Position numbers and translations under genes: made by a program. A DNA stretch of 64,000 bases from Herbiconiux oxytropis (lineage in GTDB: Bacteria > Actinomycetota > Actinomycetes > Actinomycetales > Microbacteriaceae). Numbering within the stretch: position 1 is the stretch's first letter; each line of letters starts with the position of its first letter. Of the stretch, positions 1-8,408 are shown in pieces. The stretch spans positions 186,001 through 250,000 of the forward strand of contig NZ_JANLCK010000004.1 in NCBI RefSeq assembly GCF_024979315.1. The letters are read 5' to 3'. The notes under the pieces are model-generated. The model was not told the origin of the DNA. It searched no databases and saw only the letters and a list, made by a program, of their open reading frames with translations.

Positions 1-431
1 AGGTGGGGGTGCCGCTCCGGCTGTTCGTGTTCAGCTACGTCGAGCCGGGCGACGAGGCAGAGGCCGACGTCGTCTACCGCGGGGTCGCCATCAACCCCGA
101 GCTCTTCATCACGCCGACCTCCACCGAGCCGGCCGATCCCGACACCGAGTCGGAGGGCTGCCTCTCGTTCCCGGGCGAGCGCTTCCCGCTCGTCCGCGGC
201 GACGCCGCCATCCTGCGCGCGGTGGATCTCGACGGGGAGCCGTTCGAGATCGAGGCCGAGGGGTGGCTCGCCCGCATCTTCCAGCACGAGTTCGACCACC
301 TCGAGGGCCGGCTCTACGTCGACCGCCTCGATCGGGTCTACGGCCGCGTGGTGCAGAAGATCGAGCGCAAGCGCGGGTGGGGCGTGCCGGGGAACGCCTG
401 GCTACCGGGCGTCGACGACCTAGACGCGTAG
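1..431 (+). CDS. def: Peptide deformylase, 3' part only
   Basis: This is the C-terminal 142 residues of peptide deformylase, the metalloenzyme that removes the formyl group from nascent proteins. The EGCLSFPGE metal-ligand motif and the HEFDH metal-binding helix are both visible and intact. The first conserved motif (GxGLAAxQ) must lie upstream of the window, because the visible reading begins at the 'VGVPLRLFVFSY' segment that normally follows it. The GTG at position 3 is therefore internal and the gene is cut by the window edge. It converges on azlD with a 27-bp gap and no obvious terminator hairpin. Confidence 0.95.
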   Translation, partial: VGVPLRLFVFSYVEPGDEAEADVVYRGVAINPELFITPTSTEPADPDTESEGCLSFPGERFPLVRGDAAILRAVDLDGEPFEIEAEGWLARIFQHEFDHLEGRLYVDRLDRVYGRVVQKIERKRGWGVPGNAWLPGVDDLDA

Positions 432-458
432 CGCGCTCGAGGCGGCCGGTCTCGCGCT

Positions 459-764
459 TCAGGTGACGGCGCGGATGGGGGCGGCCACGGCCGCTGCCGC
501 GATCACGACCACGACGAACGGCACCCGCAGCGCGTAGAGCACAGCGGCGACGGCCACAGCCGGCAGCCGGGCGTCGACCTGGATGCTCTGACCCGCTCCC
601 AGGGTCTGCACGGCGATGAGGGCCGCCAGGAGGGCGGCTGTGAGCAGGTTCGCCGTGCGGGCGACCGTGGGGTGCTCGAACGCGCGCGGAGGCACCAGGT
701 AGCCGACGGTCTTGAGCGCGAGGCACACGATCGAGGCCAGGATGACGATCTGCCAGGTGGTCAT
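459..764 (-). CDS. azlD: AzlD family branched-chain amino acid export subunit
   Basis: A 101-residue hydrophobic protein of the AzlD family, the small partner of AzlC in branched-chain amino acid or azaleucine export. It has about four predicted membrane segments: near residues 5-22, 40-58, 65-80 and 84-98. The start ATG (762-764) overlaps the azlC stop in an ATGA arrangement, so the two are translationally coupled. Substrate specificity is inferred from the family. The size is typical and nothing is missing. Confidence 0.9.
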   Translation of the reverse strand: MTTWQIVILASIVCLALKTVGYLVPPRAFEHPTVARTANLLTAALLAALIAVQTLGAGQSIQVDARLPAVAVAAVLYALRVPFVVVVIAAAAVAAPIRAVT

Positions 765-1459
765 GCCGTCGTCCCCTTCCGCGCGAAGAGGTTGAAGCCG
801 CCGATCACGATCGCCACGACCGCAGCGACGATCACCGGCAGTCCGGGCATCAGCCACGGCGTCAGGAGGGTCGCCACGACGGCCGCACCCACCGCGACGG
901 CCTGGGTCTGCCGTTCCTTGAGGCGGGGCCACAGGAGCCCCAGGAAGGCCGCTGCGGCGGCGGCGTCGAGCCCGTAGGCGCTCACGTCGCCGAGCAGGTC
1001 GCCGATGAGCGCCCCGATCAGGGTGGTGAGGTTCCAGCCGAGGTAGATCACGATCCCGGTCACCCAGAACCCGTACCGCTGCGCCGGGAGGGAGGACTGG
1101 GCGCTCGCCACCGCAACGGACTCGTCGATCGTGAGCTGGGCCGCCGCGGCGCGCCGGAAGAAGCCCGGGCCGATGATCGGCGCCATCCGGATCGAATAGA
1201 AGACGTTGCGCGTTCCGAGGAGCGCTGCGCTCGTGACGGCCGCTCCCCCGGCTGCCAGGCCGCCGGAGGCCAGCACGCCGATGAGGGCGAACTGCGAGCC
1301 GCCCGTGAACATGACGAGGCTGAGGAAGCAGGTCTGCCAGATGTCGAGGCCTGAGACGGTGGCGAGGGCGCCGAACGAGATCCCGTAGGCGGCGGTCGCG
1401 AAACCCACCGCGAGGGCGGCTCGCAGAGCTTTCTTCTCGTCTGCACTGCGCTCGCCCAC
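761..1459 (-). CDS. azlC: AzlC family ABC-independent amino acid permease
   Basis: A 232-residue AzlC family integral membrane protein, the larger subunit of the AzlCD exporter. The family signature is visible in 'FGALATVSGLDIWQTC' and 'FTGGSQFALIGVLASGG', followed by the helix pairs expected for this family. The open frame extends further upstream, but the Arg/Pro-rich extension overlaps the tRNA-Asn gene and is not plausible protein. I chose the GTG at 1459 because a CATCAT box lies exactly 6 nt upstream, the spacing seen at many leaderless starts in this window, and because the protein then begins as expected. There is no Shine-Dalgarno. Confidence 0.88.
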   Translation of the reverse strand: MGERSADEKKALRAALAVGFATAAYGISFGALATVSGLDIWQTCFLSLVMFTGGSQFALIGVLASGGLAAGGAAVTSAALLGTRNVFYSIRMAPIIGPGFFRRAAAAQLTIDESVAVASAQSSLPAQRYGFWVTGIVIYLGWNLTTLIGALIGDLLGDVSAYGLDAAAAAAFLGLLWPRLKERQTQAVAVGAAVVATLLTPWLMPGLPVIVAAVVAIVIGGFNLFARKGTTA

Positions 1460-1465
1460 CCGACG

Positions 1466-1471
1466 ATGATG
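1466..1471 (-). promoter_or_regulatory. Possible -10 box of azlC (CATCAT, 6 nt from GTG)
   Basis: On the minus strand the hexamer reads CATCAT and lies 6 nt before the azlC GTG. It keeps A at position 2 and T at position 6 of the TAnnnT consensus used elsewhere in the window. No convincing -35 is visible. Confidence 0.35.
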
Positions 1472-1647
1472 ACAGACCCGCCGACCCGGACCCGACCCAG
1501 GGTGCCGCTGCGAGGCATCCGGGGGCCATGAATCGCGGATTGGCAACCCCTGAGGGCGGCCGCTCCGCGGGATTGGCCGATGGCCAGGATCTTCGCCGCG
1601 AAGGCCGACGAGCTCGTCGATCGCGGTGAGACCGTGTCGGCACACGG

Positions 1648-1677
1648 AAAAGACCCCGCGGGTGGAGCCGCGGGGCC
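1648..1677 (-). terminator. Intrinsic terminator of tRNA-Asn
   Basis: An 8-bp perfect GC stem (1654-1661 with 1668-1675) has a 6-nt loop. On the minus strand it is followed by a run of four Ts (TCTTTTCC). It sits a few bases past the 3' end of the tRNA, as expected for its terminator. Confidence 0.8.
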
Positions 1678-1681
1678 TTCG

Positions 1682-1754
1682 CTCCCCGACTTGGACTCGA
1701 ACCAAGAACCTGCCGGTTAACAGCCGGCTGCTCTGCCAGTTGAGCTATCGAGGA
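1682..1754 (-). tRNA. tRNA-Asn (GTT)
   Basis: The minus strand folds into a standard 73-nt cloverleaf. The acceptor stem TCCTCGA pairs with TCGGGGA (one G-U pair), and the discriminator base is G. The anticodon stem GCCGG/CCGGC carries the loop CTGTTAA with anticodon GTT. The T arm has the GTTCGAGTC segment. The CCA end is not encoded. It is a single gene with its own terminator and a probable promoter. Confidence 0.97.
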
Positions 1755-1777
1755 ATGCTGCCGAAGAAGCGTCAATT

Positions 1778-1783
1778 ACATTA
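1778..1783 (-). promoter_or_regulatory. Probable -10 box of tRNA-Asn (TAATGT)
   Basis: A TAATGT hexamer on the minus strand lies 23 bp upstream of the mature tRNA 5' end, which would give a short 5' leader. The local region is unusually A/T-rich for this genome. No clear -35 box is seen. Confidence 0.4.
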
Positions 1784-1840
1784 CCACCGTTTTCGACCAC
1801 CCTCGGACACGGCACCCGGAATCGACCGCTGAGGAGCGAC

Positions 1841-2851
1841 TCAGTACCCCGACGCCGGGTCGACCCGGCCCTGGAAATCGCCCTCCGAGAGGAAGGCGCG
1901 CACGTTGTGGCGGAGTCGCTCGGCGAGGAGCAGGGACGTCATCTCCGGCGTGTCGGCGGTGTGCGGGGTGATGATCGCGCCGGGAGCGCTCCAGAGCGGA
2001 TGCCCGTCCGGCAGCGGCTCCGGATCGGTCACGTCGAGAGCGGCTCCGGCGATCCGGCCGGCCATGAGGGCCTCGACGAGGGCATCCGTCTCGATCAGGC
2101 CCCCGCGAGCGATGTTGACGACGTAGGCCGAATCACGCATGAGCTCGAACTCCCGGGCGCCGAGCATCCGGCTCGTGCCCTCGGCGGTGAGTGCCGCCGC
2201 CAGGACGACCACGTCGGCCTCGGGGAGCACCTCGTGCAGGAGGTCGCTCGACACCGTGCGGCCGGCCGCGGCGACCGGGTCGCTCGAGCGCCGCACCACC
2301 GTCGACCGCACCCCGAACGGCTCCAGCAGCCGCAGGAGCTCGAGCGCGATGCCCCCGGCTCCCACGATCACGACGTTCAGACCGTAGAGGGACGTGCCGG
2401 CTTTGGGGCCCCAGCTGCGGGCGCCCACCCGCGTCGGGAGATCGCGCAGCAGCGCGAGCATGAGCGTGAGGGCGTGCTCGGCGACGGGCTGGGCGTAGGC
2501 GCCCTTCGCGCTCGTCCAGATCAGGCGAGGGCGCGGCGAGGCCGCCTCACGGGCGAGCACGTCGGCGAAGGCGTCGACCCCGGCCCAGGGCAGCTGCACC
2601 CACTCGACACCGGGATGCGCGTCGAACGCGCGCGCGAACTCCTCGGCTCCCGCCTGGTCGAGCCAGACGATGCCGCGGGTCTCGGGCGAGAGCTCGGCGA
2701 CGGTGCCGCCGGCGGACTCGATCGCCCGGGCGAACAGCGGCGACGGTGTCGGGAGGATGGCGATCGGCCCGGGTGTGGGCCGTTCGTGGTCGGGGACGAC
2801 CTCCGTGCGCGCTGACAGGACCGCGCGGTGCTGCGCCGGACGAGAAGTCAT
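1841..2851 (-). CDS. D-isomer 2-hydroxyacid dehydrogenase
   Basis: A 336-residue NAD(P)-dependent D-2-hydroxyacid dehydrogenase. The Rossmann fingerprint VGAGGIA lies at about residues 163-169. The catalytic Arg is R249 (in NIARGG), the acid is at about E278, and the His is H297 (in ITPHTA). The substrate cannot be told from sequence; the family includes glyoxylate/hydroxypyruvate and phosphoglycerate-like enzymes. The start overlaps the stop of the upstream ABC ATPase gene by 4 bp, so the two are probably cotranscribed and coupled. The N-terminal ~28 residues are poorly conserved in character, so a start a little downstream cannot be excluded. Confidence 0.88.
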   Translation of the reverse strand: MTSRPAQHRAVLSARTEVVPDHERPTPGPIAILPTPSPLFARAIESAGGTVAELSPETRGIVWLDQAGAEEFARAFDAHPGVEWVQLPWAGVDAFADVLAREAASPRPRLIWTSAKGAYAQPVAEHALTLMLALLRDLPTRVGARSWGPKAGTSLYGLNVVIVGAGGIALELLRLLEPFGVRSTVVRRSSDPVAAAGRTVSSDLLHEVLPEADVVVLAAALTAEGTSRMLGAREFELMRDSAYVVNIARGGLIETDALVEALMAGRIAGAALDVTDPEPLPDGHPLWSAPGAIITPHTADTPEMTSLLLAERLRHNVRAFLSEGDFQGRVDPASGY

Positions 2852-3810
2852 CGGGCGTCGTCCCCGTCGCCGGCGACTCCCCCGGCGATCCCGTTCTCGC
2901 CGGCCGCAGCATCCTCGATGTCGTAGTCGTCCTCGAACCGGTCGTCCTCGAACTCGTCGTCCTCGTCGTCCTCGACTTCGTGGTCGTCCGCGTGCAGCTC
3001 CTCGTGGTCGTGGAGCTCCGCGGCGAGACTCGCCACGTAGGGATGACGCGGGTCGTCGAAGACCTCGTCCATGGTCCCGAGACCCACCACGACGCCCTCA
3101 TGGATGACGGCGACGCGGTCGACCGCCCGCCGCAGCGACTCCAGGTCGTGGCTCACGATCAGGGCGCTCGCGCCTCGCGACCGCTGCAGGCCGGCGATGA
3201 CGTCGATGACCGCGCCGCGCACCGAGACGTCGACCCCGGCGGTGGGCTCGTCGGCGATCAGCAGCACGGGGTCGAGGATGAGCCCTCTGGCCACGGCGAC
3301 GCGCTGGCGCTGGCCGCTCGAGAGCTCGTGCGGCTGCTTCAGCATCGTGCCGACCGGAAGCAGGAGCGCGTCGACGAGGGTGGCGGCCCTGAGGCCCGCC
3401 TCGTTGCGGTCGAAGCGCTTGTCGCGGAGGAACAGCGGCTCGGCCACGAGCTCGGCGACCGTCATGTTCGAGGTCAGCCGGGAACCGGCGTCCTGGGCCA
3501 CGTAGCCCACACCGAGGGTGAACTCGGCGAGCTTGCGGCGCTTGAGGCCGCGCATCTCGTAGCCCAGCACCTCGAGGCTGCCGCCGACCACGCGCGGCGA
3601 ACCGTCGTTGCCGGTGCGCACCGCGGCCTGGCCGGAGGCGACCTGGGCGAGAGTCGACTTGCCCGATCCGCTCGACCCCACGAGCCCCACGATCTCGCCG
3701 GGGGCGACCGTGAGGGTGACGCCTCTGACGGCCGTGTGCGCCGCACTCACACTGTGTGCGGGGTACTCGATGGTCACGTCGGAGGCATGGAGGATGTGTC
3801 GGTCGGCCAT
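2848..3810 (-). CDS. Orphan ABC transporter ATP-binding protein with acidic tail
   Basis: A 320-residue ABC ATPase resembling the oligopeptide/nickel (DppD/DppF) class. The Walker A motif GSSGSGKS is at 45-52, the signature LSSGQ at 163-167, Walker B (LLIADE) at about 183-188, and the H-loop His is H221. After residue 270 comes a strongly acidic Asp/Glu-rich tail of about 45 residues, which is not part of the normal domain. No permease or binding-protein gene is nearby, so its partner is unknown. It overlaps the downstream dehydrogenase by 4 bp. A TAGGCT box 7 nt upstream of the ATG suggests a leaderless start. A role other than transport is possible. Confidence 0.85.
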   Translation of the reverse strand: MADRHILHASDVTIEYPAHSVSAAHTAVRGVTLTVAPGEIVGLVGSSGSGKSTLAQVASGQAAVRTGNDGSPRVVGGSLEVLGYEMRGLKRRKLAEFTLGVGYVAQDAGSRLTSNMTVAELVAEPLFLRDKRFDRNEAGLRAATLVDALLLPVGTMLKQPHELSSGQRQRVAVARGLILDPVLLIADEPTAGVDVSVRGAVIDVIAGLQRSRGASALIVSHDLESLRRAVDRVAVIHEGVVVGLGTMDEVFDDPRHPYVASLAAELHDHEELHADDHEVEDDEDDEFEDDRFEDDYDIEDAAAGENGIAGGVAGDGDDAR

Positions 3811-3817
3811 TGCACAG

Positions 3818-3823
3818 AGCCTA
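3818..3823 (-). promoter_or_regulatory. -10 box of the ABC ATPase gene (TAGGCT, 7 nt)
   Basis: TAGGCT on the minus strand ends 7 nt before the ATG at 3810. This spacing puts transcription start at or next to the start codon, that is, a leaderless mRNA. Confidence 0.6.
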
Positions 3824-3834
3824 GGCGCTCACCA

Positions 3835-5817
3835 CTATTCCGCCAGGAAGGCGCGTCGGTCGGCCTCGAGTTGCACGAGCTGCACCTGCACCTCGCGGTA
3901 GGCCGCGGGGTCGGCCACCGCGTCGGTGCGCTGCAGGCGGCCGAGCAGCAGCTCCTTGCGGCGAAGGATGTCGCGCTCGATGAGGGAGATCGTGATGCGG
4001 CGGAGGTAGAGCTCGACCTGCCGCTCGGGGCGCTCGGGGATGGGCGCCACGGCGAGCTGCTCCACGAGCGAGCGGTACTCCTCGGGCACGTCGTTCTGCA
4101 CCACCGTCATCCAGTCCGGCCGCTCGAAGGAGTCGACGTTCCGGCCCACCGAGTCGCGCACCGCGGCGAGGGCGGGGTGGCTGAAGCCGCAGACGCTCGC
4201 CTGCACGAGGAGGTCGCGGCCGATCGCCACCGGTGCCTGCAGGATGGCCATGAGGGCGTCGCGCTCGGTGCGCACGGCCGTGGTGGAAGGCAGCTGGGTG
4301 AGCGACACGCTCGGCCGCTGCTCGATCGGTGCGAGGCTCGTGACCGAGTCGATGAGCGGATCGGCCGCCGGCGACGTGGCACCCGGCCCCCCGGACGCAC
4401 CGGAGCCGCCCGCAGGTAGTGCCGCGCGGTCGCGAGGGTCGACACGACCACTGGGGTTGCCGGCGCGGTCGCCCGACCGGTCTCCCCCGCGCTCGTTGCC
4501 GCTGCGGCCTCGCGCCACGGCCGCGTTGACCTCGTCGAGCTCCAGGCCGAGCATCTTCGCGAGCTGCCGCGCGTAGCCCGGCCGCACCGCGGGGTCGCGG
4601 ATCTCGGCCACGATGGGCGCCGCATCGCGCAGCGCCGCCACCCGCCCCTCGACCGTCTCGAGGTCGTAGGCCGAGAGCTTCTGCTTGATGACGAACTCGA
4701 ACATCGGCCGCTTGCCCTTGACCAGCCGCCGCACGGCGTCGTCGCCCTTGGCCAGGCGGAGGTCGCACGGGTCGAGACCGTCGGGCGCGACGGCCACATA
4801 GGTCTGAGCAGCGAAGCGCTGCTCCTCGCTGAACGCGCGGAGGGCGGCCTTCTGGCCCGCCGCATCCGGATCGAAGGTGAACACGACCTCGCCGAGGCCC
4901 GCCGAGTCGTCGGCGAGCACACGGCGCATGATCTTGATGTGGTCGACGCCGAACGAGGTGCCGCAGGTGGCGACGGCGGTGGTGACGCCCGCGAGGTGGC
5001 AGGCCATCACGTCGGTGTAGCCCTCGACCACGACCACCTGGCGGCTGCGCGAGATGTCGCGCTTGGCGAGGTCGAGCCCGTAGAGCACCTGGGCCTTGTG
5101 GTAGACCGGCGTCTCGGGGGTGTTGAGGTACTTGGGGCCCTTGTCGTCGTCGAAGAGGCGGCGCGCGCCGAAGCCCACGGTCTGACCCGTCTGGTCGCGG
5201 ATGGGCCAGATCAGCCGGCCACGGAAGCGATCGTAGGTGCCGCGGTCGCCCGCGCTCAGGAGCCCGGCGGCGGTGAGCTCGGCCTCGGTGAAACCGCGGC
5301 CCTTGAGATGCTTGCCCAGGTTGTCCCACCCCTGCGGGGCGTAGCCCACGCCGAAACGCGCAGCGGCCTGGGCATCGAAGCCGCGCTCCCCCAGGAAGGC
5401 GCGGCCGGCGTCGGCCCCCGGAGCGGTGAGCTGCTCGGCGAAGTACTCCCGGGCGGCCTCGTTGGCGGCGAGAAGGCGCGCTCGGTTGCCCTGGTCGCTC
5501 GGCGTGCCGCCGTCTTCGTAGTGCAGCTGGTAGCCGATCTTGGCGGCGAGTCGCTCGACGGCCTCGGAGAAGGTGACGTGGTCCATCTTCTGCAGGAAGG
5601 TGAAGACGTCCCCGCCCTCGCCGCAACCGAAGCAGTGGTAGAAGCCCACCTGCGGGCGCACGTGGAAGCTCGGTGAGCGCTCGTCGTGGAACGGGCAGAG
5701 CCCCTTCATCGAGCCCACGCCCGCGCTCTTCAAGGTGACGAAGTCGCCCACCACATCGGCGATGTTGGTGCGCGAGCGCACCTCGTCGATGTCGCCGCGG
5801 CGGATCAACCCTGCCAT
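3835..5817 (-). CDS. dnaG: DNA primase DnaG
   Basis: A 660-residue replicative primase that synthesises RNA primers at the fork. The N-terminal CHC2 zinc module is complete: C41, H44, C62 and C65 in CPFH...CFGC. The TOPRIM core follows, with 'VVVEGYTDVM' and the acidic 'FTFDPDAAG' motif. A C-terminal DnaB-interaction-type region follows a Gly/Asp-rich linker. The frame is open for 67 more codons upstream, but MAGLIRRGDIDEVR is the usual N-terminus and the extension overlaps dgt. The start lies 5 bp downstream of the dgt stop, in the common actinobacterial dgt-dnaG order. Confidence 0.96.
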   Translation of the reverse strand: MAGLIRRGDIDEVRSRTNIADVVGDFVTLKSAGVGSMKGLCPFHDERSPSFHVRPQVGFYHCFGCGEGGDVFTFLQKMDHVTFSEAVERLAAKIGYQLHYEDGGTPSDQGNRARLLAANEAAREYFAEQLTAPGADAGRAFLGERGFDAQAAARFGVGYAPQGWDNLGKHLKGRGFTEAELTAAGLLSAGDRGTYDRFRGRLIWPIRDQTGQTVGFGARRLFDDDKGPKYLNTPETPVYHKAQVLYGLDLAKRDISRSRQVVVVEGYTDVMACHLAGVTTAVATCGTSFGVDHIKIMRRVLADDSAGLGEVVFTFDPDAAGQKAALRAFSEEQRFAAQTYVAVAPDGLDPCDLRLAKGDDAVRRLVKGKRPMFEFVIKQKLSAYDLETVEGRVAALRDAAPIVAEIRDPAVRPGYARQLAKMLGLELDEVNAAVARGRSGNERGGDRSGDRAGNPSGRVDPRDRAALPAGGSGASGGPGATSPAADPLIDSVTSLAPIEQRPSVSLTQLPSTTAVRTERDALMAILQAPVAIGRDLLVQASVCGFSHPALAAVRDSVGRNVDSFERPDWMTVVQNDVPEEYRSLVEQLAVAPIPERPERQVELYLRRITISLIERDILRRKELLLGRLQRTDAVADPAAYREVQVQLVQLEADRRAFLAE

Positions 5818-5821
5818 CGGG

Positions 5822-7150
5822 CTACGACGCGTTCCGGCCGGCCAGCGAGGGCGGCAGCGCCGCCCGCCCGGCAGAGGAGCCGCACAGCCGCTCGTGCCAG
5901 AGCACGGCGGTCTGGTCCGTGAGGCTCGCGACCTGGTCGACCACGACCCGGCGCCGTGCGGTGTCGTCGTCGGCTCCACGCCAGTCTCCCGCGAACGCCG
6001 CGTCGAGCGCGCTGCCACCTGACTCCCAGAGGGCGTCGGCGAGTTCCATCAGCAGCGTGCGCTGGTCGAGGTAGAGCGGCTGCCTGGCGTCGTTCGACAT
6101 CACGAACACCGACACGATGCCCTTGAGCGTGGCGATCTCGGCGGCGACCCAGTCGGGCACCACGACGTTCGCCTTGTAGCGCGTGATGCTCGGCGTGGGG
6201 TAGGCCTCACGGGTGGCCCTCGTGGCCGCCCCGGCGAACCGGCCGATGAGCTGGCTCGTGAGGTTCTTGAGCTTCGCGTGGGCCTGCCGCGAGTCGTCCC
6301 ACTCCGAGAGCCAGACCTGCAGCGAGTCGAGGCGCTCGAAGGCCTCGGAGAGCTCGTCGAGGGTGAAGCCGCCGCCGGCGCGCGCGTGGACGCTCCGCAC
6401 GAGCGCCTCGTGGTCGACCCGGGCGCCGAGCACCTCGACCTCGATGTAGCCGTTCAGCACGGCGTCTTCGAAGTCGTGCACCGAGTAGGCGATGTCGTCC
6501 GACAGATCCATCACCTGGGCCTCCACACAGAGCGTGCGCTCGGGTGCACCCTGGCGGAGCCACTCGAAGACCTCCACGTCGTCGTCGTAGACGCCGTATT
6601 TGAGCCGGCCGCTCGGATCCTCGACCGGGCTCGCCGCGGTCCACGGGTACTTGCAGCTCGCATCGAGACTCGCACGGGTGAGGTTGAGGCCGTAGCTCTG
6701 GCCCGTCTCCCCCATGACCTTGGGCTCGAGCCGGCTGAGGATGCGCAGGCTCTGCGCGTTGCCTTCGAAGCCGCCGATCGACCGCGCCCACTCGTTGAGC
6801 GCCCTCTCCCCGTTGTGCCCGAACGGCGGATGCCCGAGGTCGTGCGCGAGGCACGCCGAGTCGACCACGTCGGGATCCAGGTCGAGGCTCGCCGCGAGCT
6901 CCCGGCCCACCTGCGCCACCTCGAGCGAGTGGGTGAGCCGGTTGCGCGCGAAGTCGGCGACCACGGCGGGGCTCAGCACCTGGGTCTTGGCGGCGAGACG
7001 GCGCAGCGACGACGAGTGCAGGATGCGCGCGCGGTCGCGCGCGAAGTCGCTGCGTCGGGTGTAGTGCTCTTCGGGGAGGAGCCGCTCGGCGTCGGCGTCG
7101 GCGTAGCCCTTGGTGGGCGCATAGGTCGTGAGGTCGAGGGCGTCAGCCAC
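5822..7150 (-). CDS. dgt: dGTPase-like HD-domain triphosphohydrolase
   Basis: A 442-residue deoxyguanosinetriphosphate triphosphohydrolase-like protein that would cleave dNTPs to nucleoside and triphosphate. The HD metal site is seen in 'LTHSLEVAQ' and in 'CLAHDLGHPPFGHNGE'. I place the start at the GTG at 7150 (VADALDLTTYAP...), overlapping the upstream dus gene by 8 bp. The longer open frame upstream is Arg/Pro-rich shadow sequence. It forms a dus-dgt-dnaG run on one strand, which suggests an operon. The exact dNTP substrate is inferred. Confidence 0.92.
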   Translation of the reverse strand: MADALDLTTYAPTKGYADADAERLLPEEHYTRRSDFARDRARILHSSSLRRLAAKTQVLSPAVVADFARNRLTHSLEVAQVGRELAASLDLDPDVVDSACLAHDLGHPPFGHNGERALNEWARSIGGFEGNAQSLRILSRLEPKVMGETGQSYGLNLTRASLDASCKYPWTAASPVEDPSGRLKYGVYDDDVEVFEWLRQGAPERTLCVEAQVMDLSDDIAYSVHDFEDAVLNGYIEVEVLGARVDHEALVRSVHARAGGGFTLDELSEAFERLDSLQVWLSEWDDSRQAHAKLKNLTSQLIGRFAGAATRATREAYPTPSITRYKANVVVPDWVAAEIATLKGIVSVFVMSNDARQPLYLDQRTLLMELADALWESGGSALDAAFAGDWRGADDDTARRRVVVDQVASLTDQTAVLWHERLCGSSAGRAALPPSLAGRNAS

Positions 7151-8327
7151 CGCTGTGTTCCCGTTCTGCCGCGGCGAGGTCGGCCCGTCCGGCCCGTTCG
7201 AGGTCTCGGGAGGCCAGCCAGTTCTCGGGCAGCGCCGGCTTCTTCGGGCTGCCGGCACGACCGCGCGGTCCCTCCGCATCGCGGCCCGGGTAGGGCTCGG
7301 ACCAGTCGAGGGTGGCGAGGATCTCGTCCATCTCGTCGAGCGAGCCGACCGTGCTGAGCGAGGCGCGCACCTCATGACCGGCCGGATAGCCCTTGAGGTA
7401 CCACGCGACGTGCTTGCGGATGTCACGGCACGCCCTTCCCTCGTCGCCGAAGAACTCCACGAGCAGCTCGGCGTGCCGGCGCAGGGTCTTCACCGCGTCG
7501 CCGAGCGAGGGCGCCGCACGGAGCCGCGCCGCCTCCTCCTCCGAGATCTCGCCCGCGCGTGCCCGGAACGCAGCAGCGAGGTCGCCGAACAGCCAGGGGC
7601 GCCCGAGGCAACCCCGGCCCACCACGACGCCGTCGCAGCCCGTCTCGTCGACCATGCGCAGAGCATCCTCCCCCGACCAGATGTCGCCGTTGCCGAGCAC
7701 CGGCACGCTCGAGACGGTCTCCTTGAGGCGGGCGATCGCCGACCAGTCGGCCTGGCCGCTGTAGAAGTCGGCCGCGGTGCGCGCGTGCAGCGCGATGGCC
7801 GCGACCCCTGCGCCCTCGGCGGCCTTCGCGGCCTCGAGGTAGGTGAGGTGGTCGGAGTCGATGCCCTTGCGCATCTTGACCGTCACCGGAATGTCTCCGG
7901 CCGCGTCGACCACGCGCTCCACGATCTCGCGGAACAGCCCCGTCTTCCACGGCAAGGCGGCTCCCCCGCCCTTGCGGGTGACCTTGGGCACCGGGCAGCC
8001 GAAGTTCATGTCGATGTGGTCGGTGCGGTCTTCGGCCACCAGTATGCGGGCGGCCTCGGCCATGGTGGCGGGGTCGACCCCGTAGAGCTGGATCGAGCGC
8101 GGTGTCTCGGAGGGGTGGTGCGTGATGAGGCGCATGGTGGCCTCATTGCGCTCGACGAGGGCGCGGCTCGTGATCATCTCGCTGACGTAGAGGCCGGCAC
8201 CGAACTCCCGGCAGAGCCTGCGGAACGCTGTGTTGGTGATGCCGGCCATGGGCGCGAGCACGACCGGCACGTCGAGCCGGATGGGCCCGATCGAGAGCTT
8301 CTGGTCGGTGAGTGCTGAAGTGGACAT
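7143..8327 (-). CDS. dusB: tRNA-dihydrouridine synthase (DusB type)
   Basis: A 394-residue FMN-dependent TIM-barrel enzyme that reduces uridines in the tRNA D loop. The N-terminal 'LAPMAGITNTAFRRLC', the active-site loop 'NFGCPVPKVTRKGGG' and the flavin phosphate-binding 'VVVGRGCLGRPW' are all visible. The ATG start at 8327 gives the normal N-terminus. It is divergent from the YbaK-type gene on the other strand. Assignment to DusB within the Dus families is by overall resemblance. Confidence 0.93.
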   Translation of the reverse strand: MSTSALTDQKLSIGPIRLDVPVVLAPMAGITNTAFRRLCREFGAGLYVSEMITSRALVERNEATMRLITHHPSETPRSIQLYGVDPATMAEAARILVAEDRTDHIDMNFGCPVPKVTRKGGGAALPWKTGLFREIVERVVDAAGDIPVTVKMRKGIDSDHLTYLEAAKAAEGAGVAAIALHARTAADFYSGQADWSAIARLKETVSSVPVLGNGDIWSGEDALRMVDETGCDGVVVGRGCLGRPWLFGDLAAAFRARAGEISEEEAARLRAAPSLGDAVKTLRRHAELLVEFFGDEGRACRDIRKHVAWYLKGYPAGHEVRASLSTVGSLDEMDEILATLDWSEPYPGRDAEGPRGRAGSPKKPALPENWLASRDLERAGRADLAAAEREHSGG

Positions 8328-8408
8328 CGGTATCGATTCTCCCAGACGAGGGCGGTGCTCCGGACGATTCCGGGAATCCTGTGGACGAAGCGGGCGTTGG
8401 CTCAGGAT

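Noticed and set aside
1492-1504. Short match (GACCCAGGGTG) to the 96-bp repeat
   Set aside because: Only 11 bases match and neither hairpin is present, so chance is the simpler explanation.
2746-4419. 557-codon open frame on the plus strand
   Set aside because: It is antisense to the dehydrogenase, ABC ATPase and dnaG genes, with no family features.
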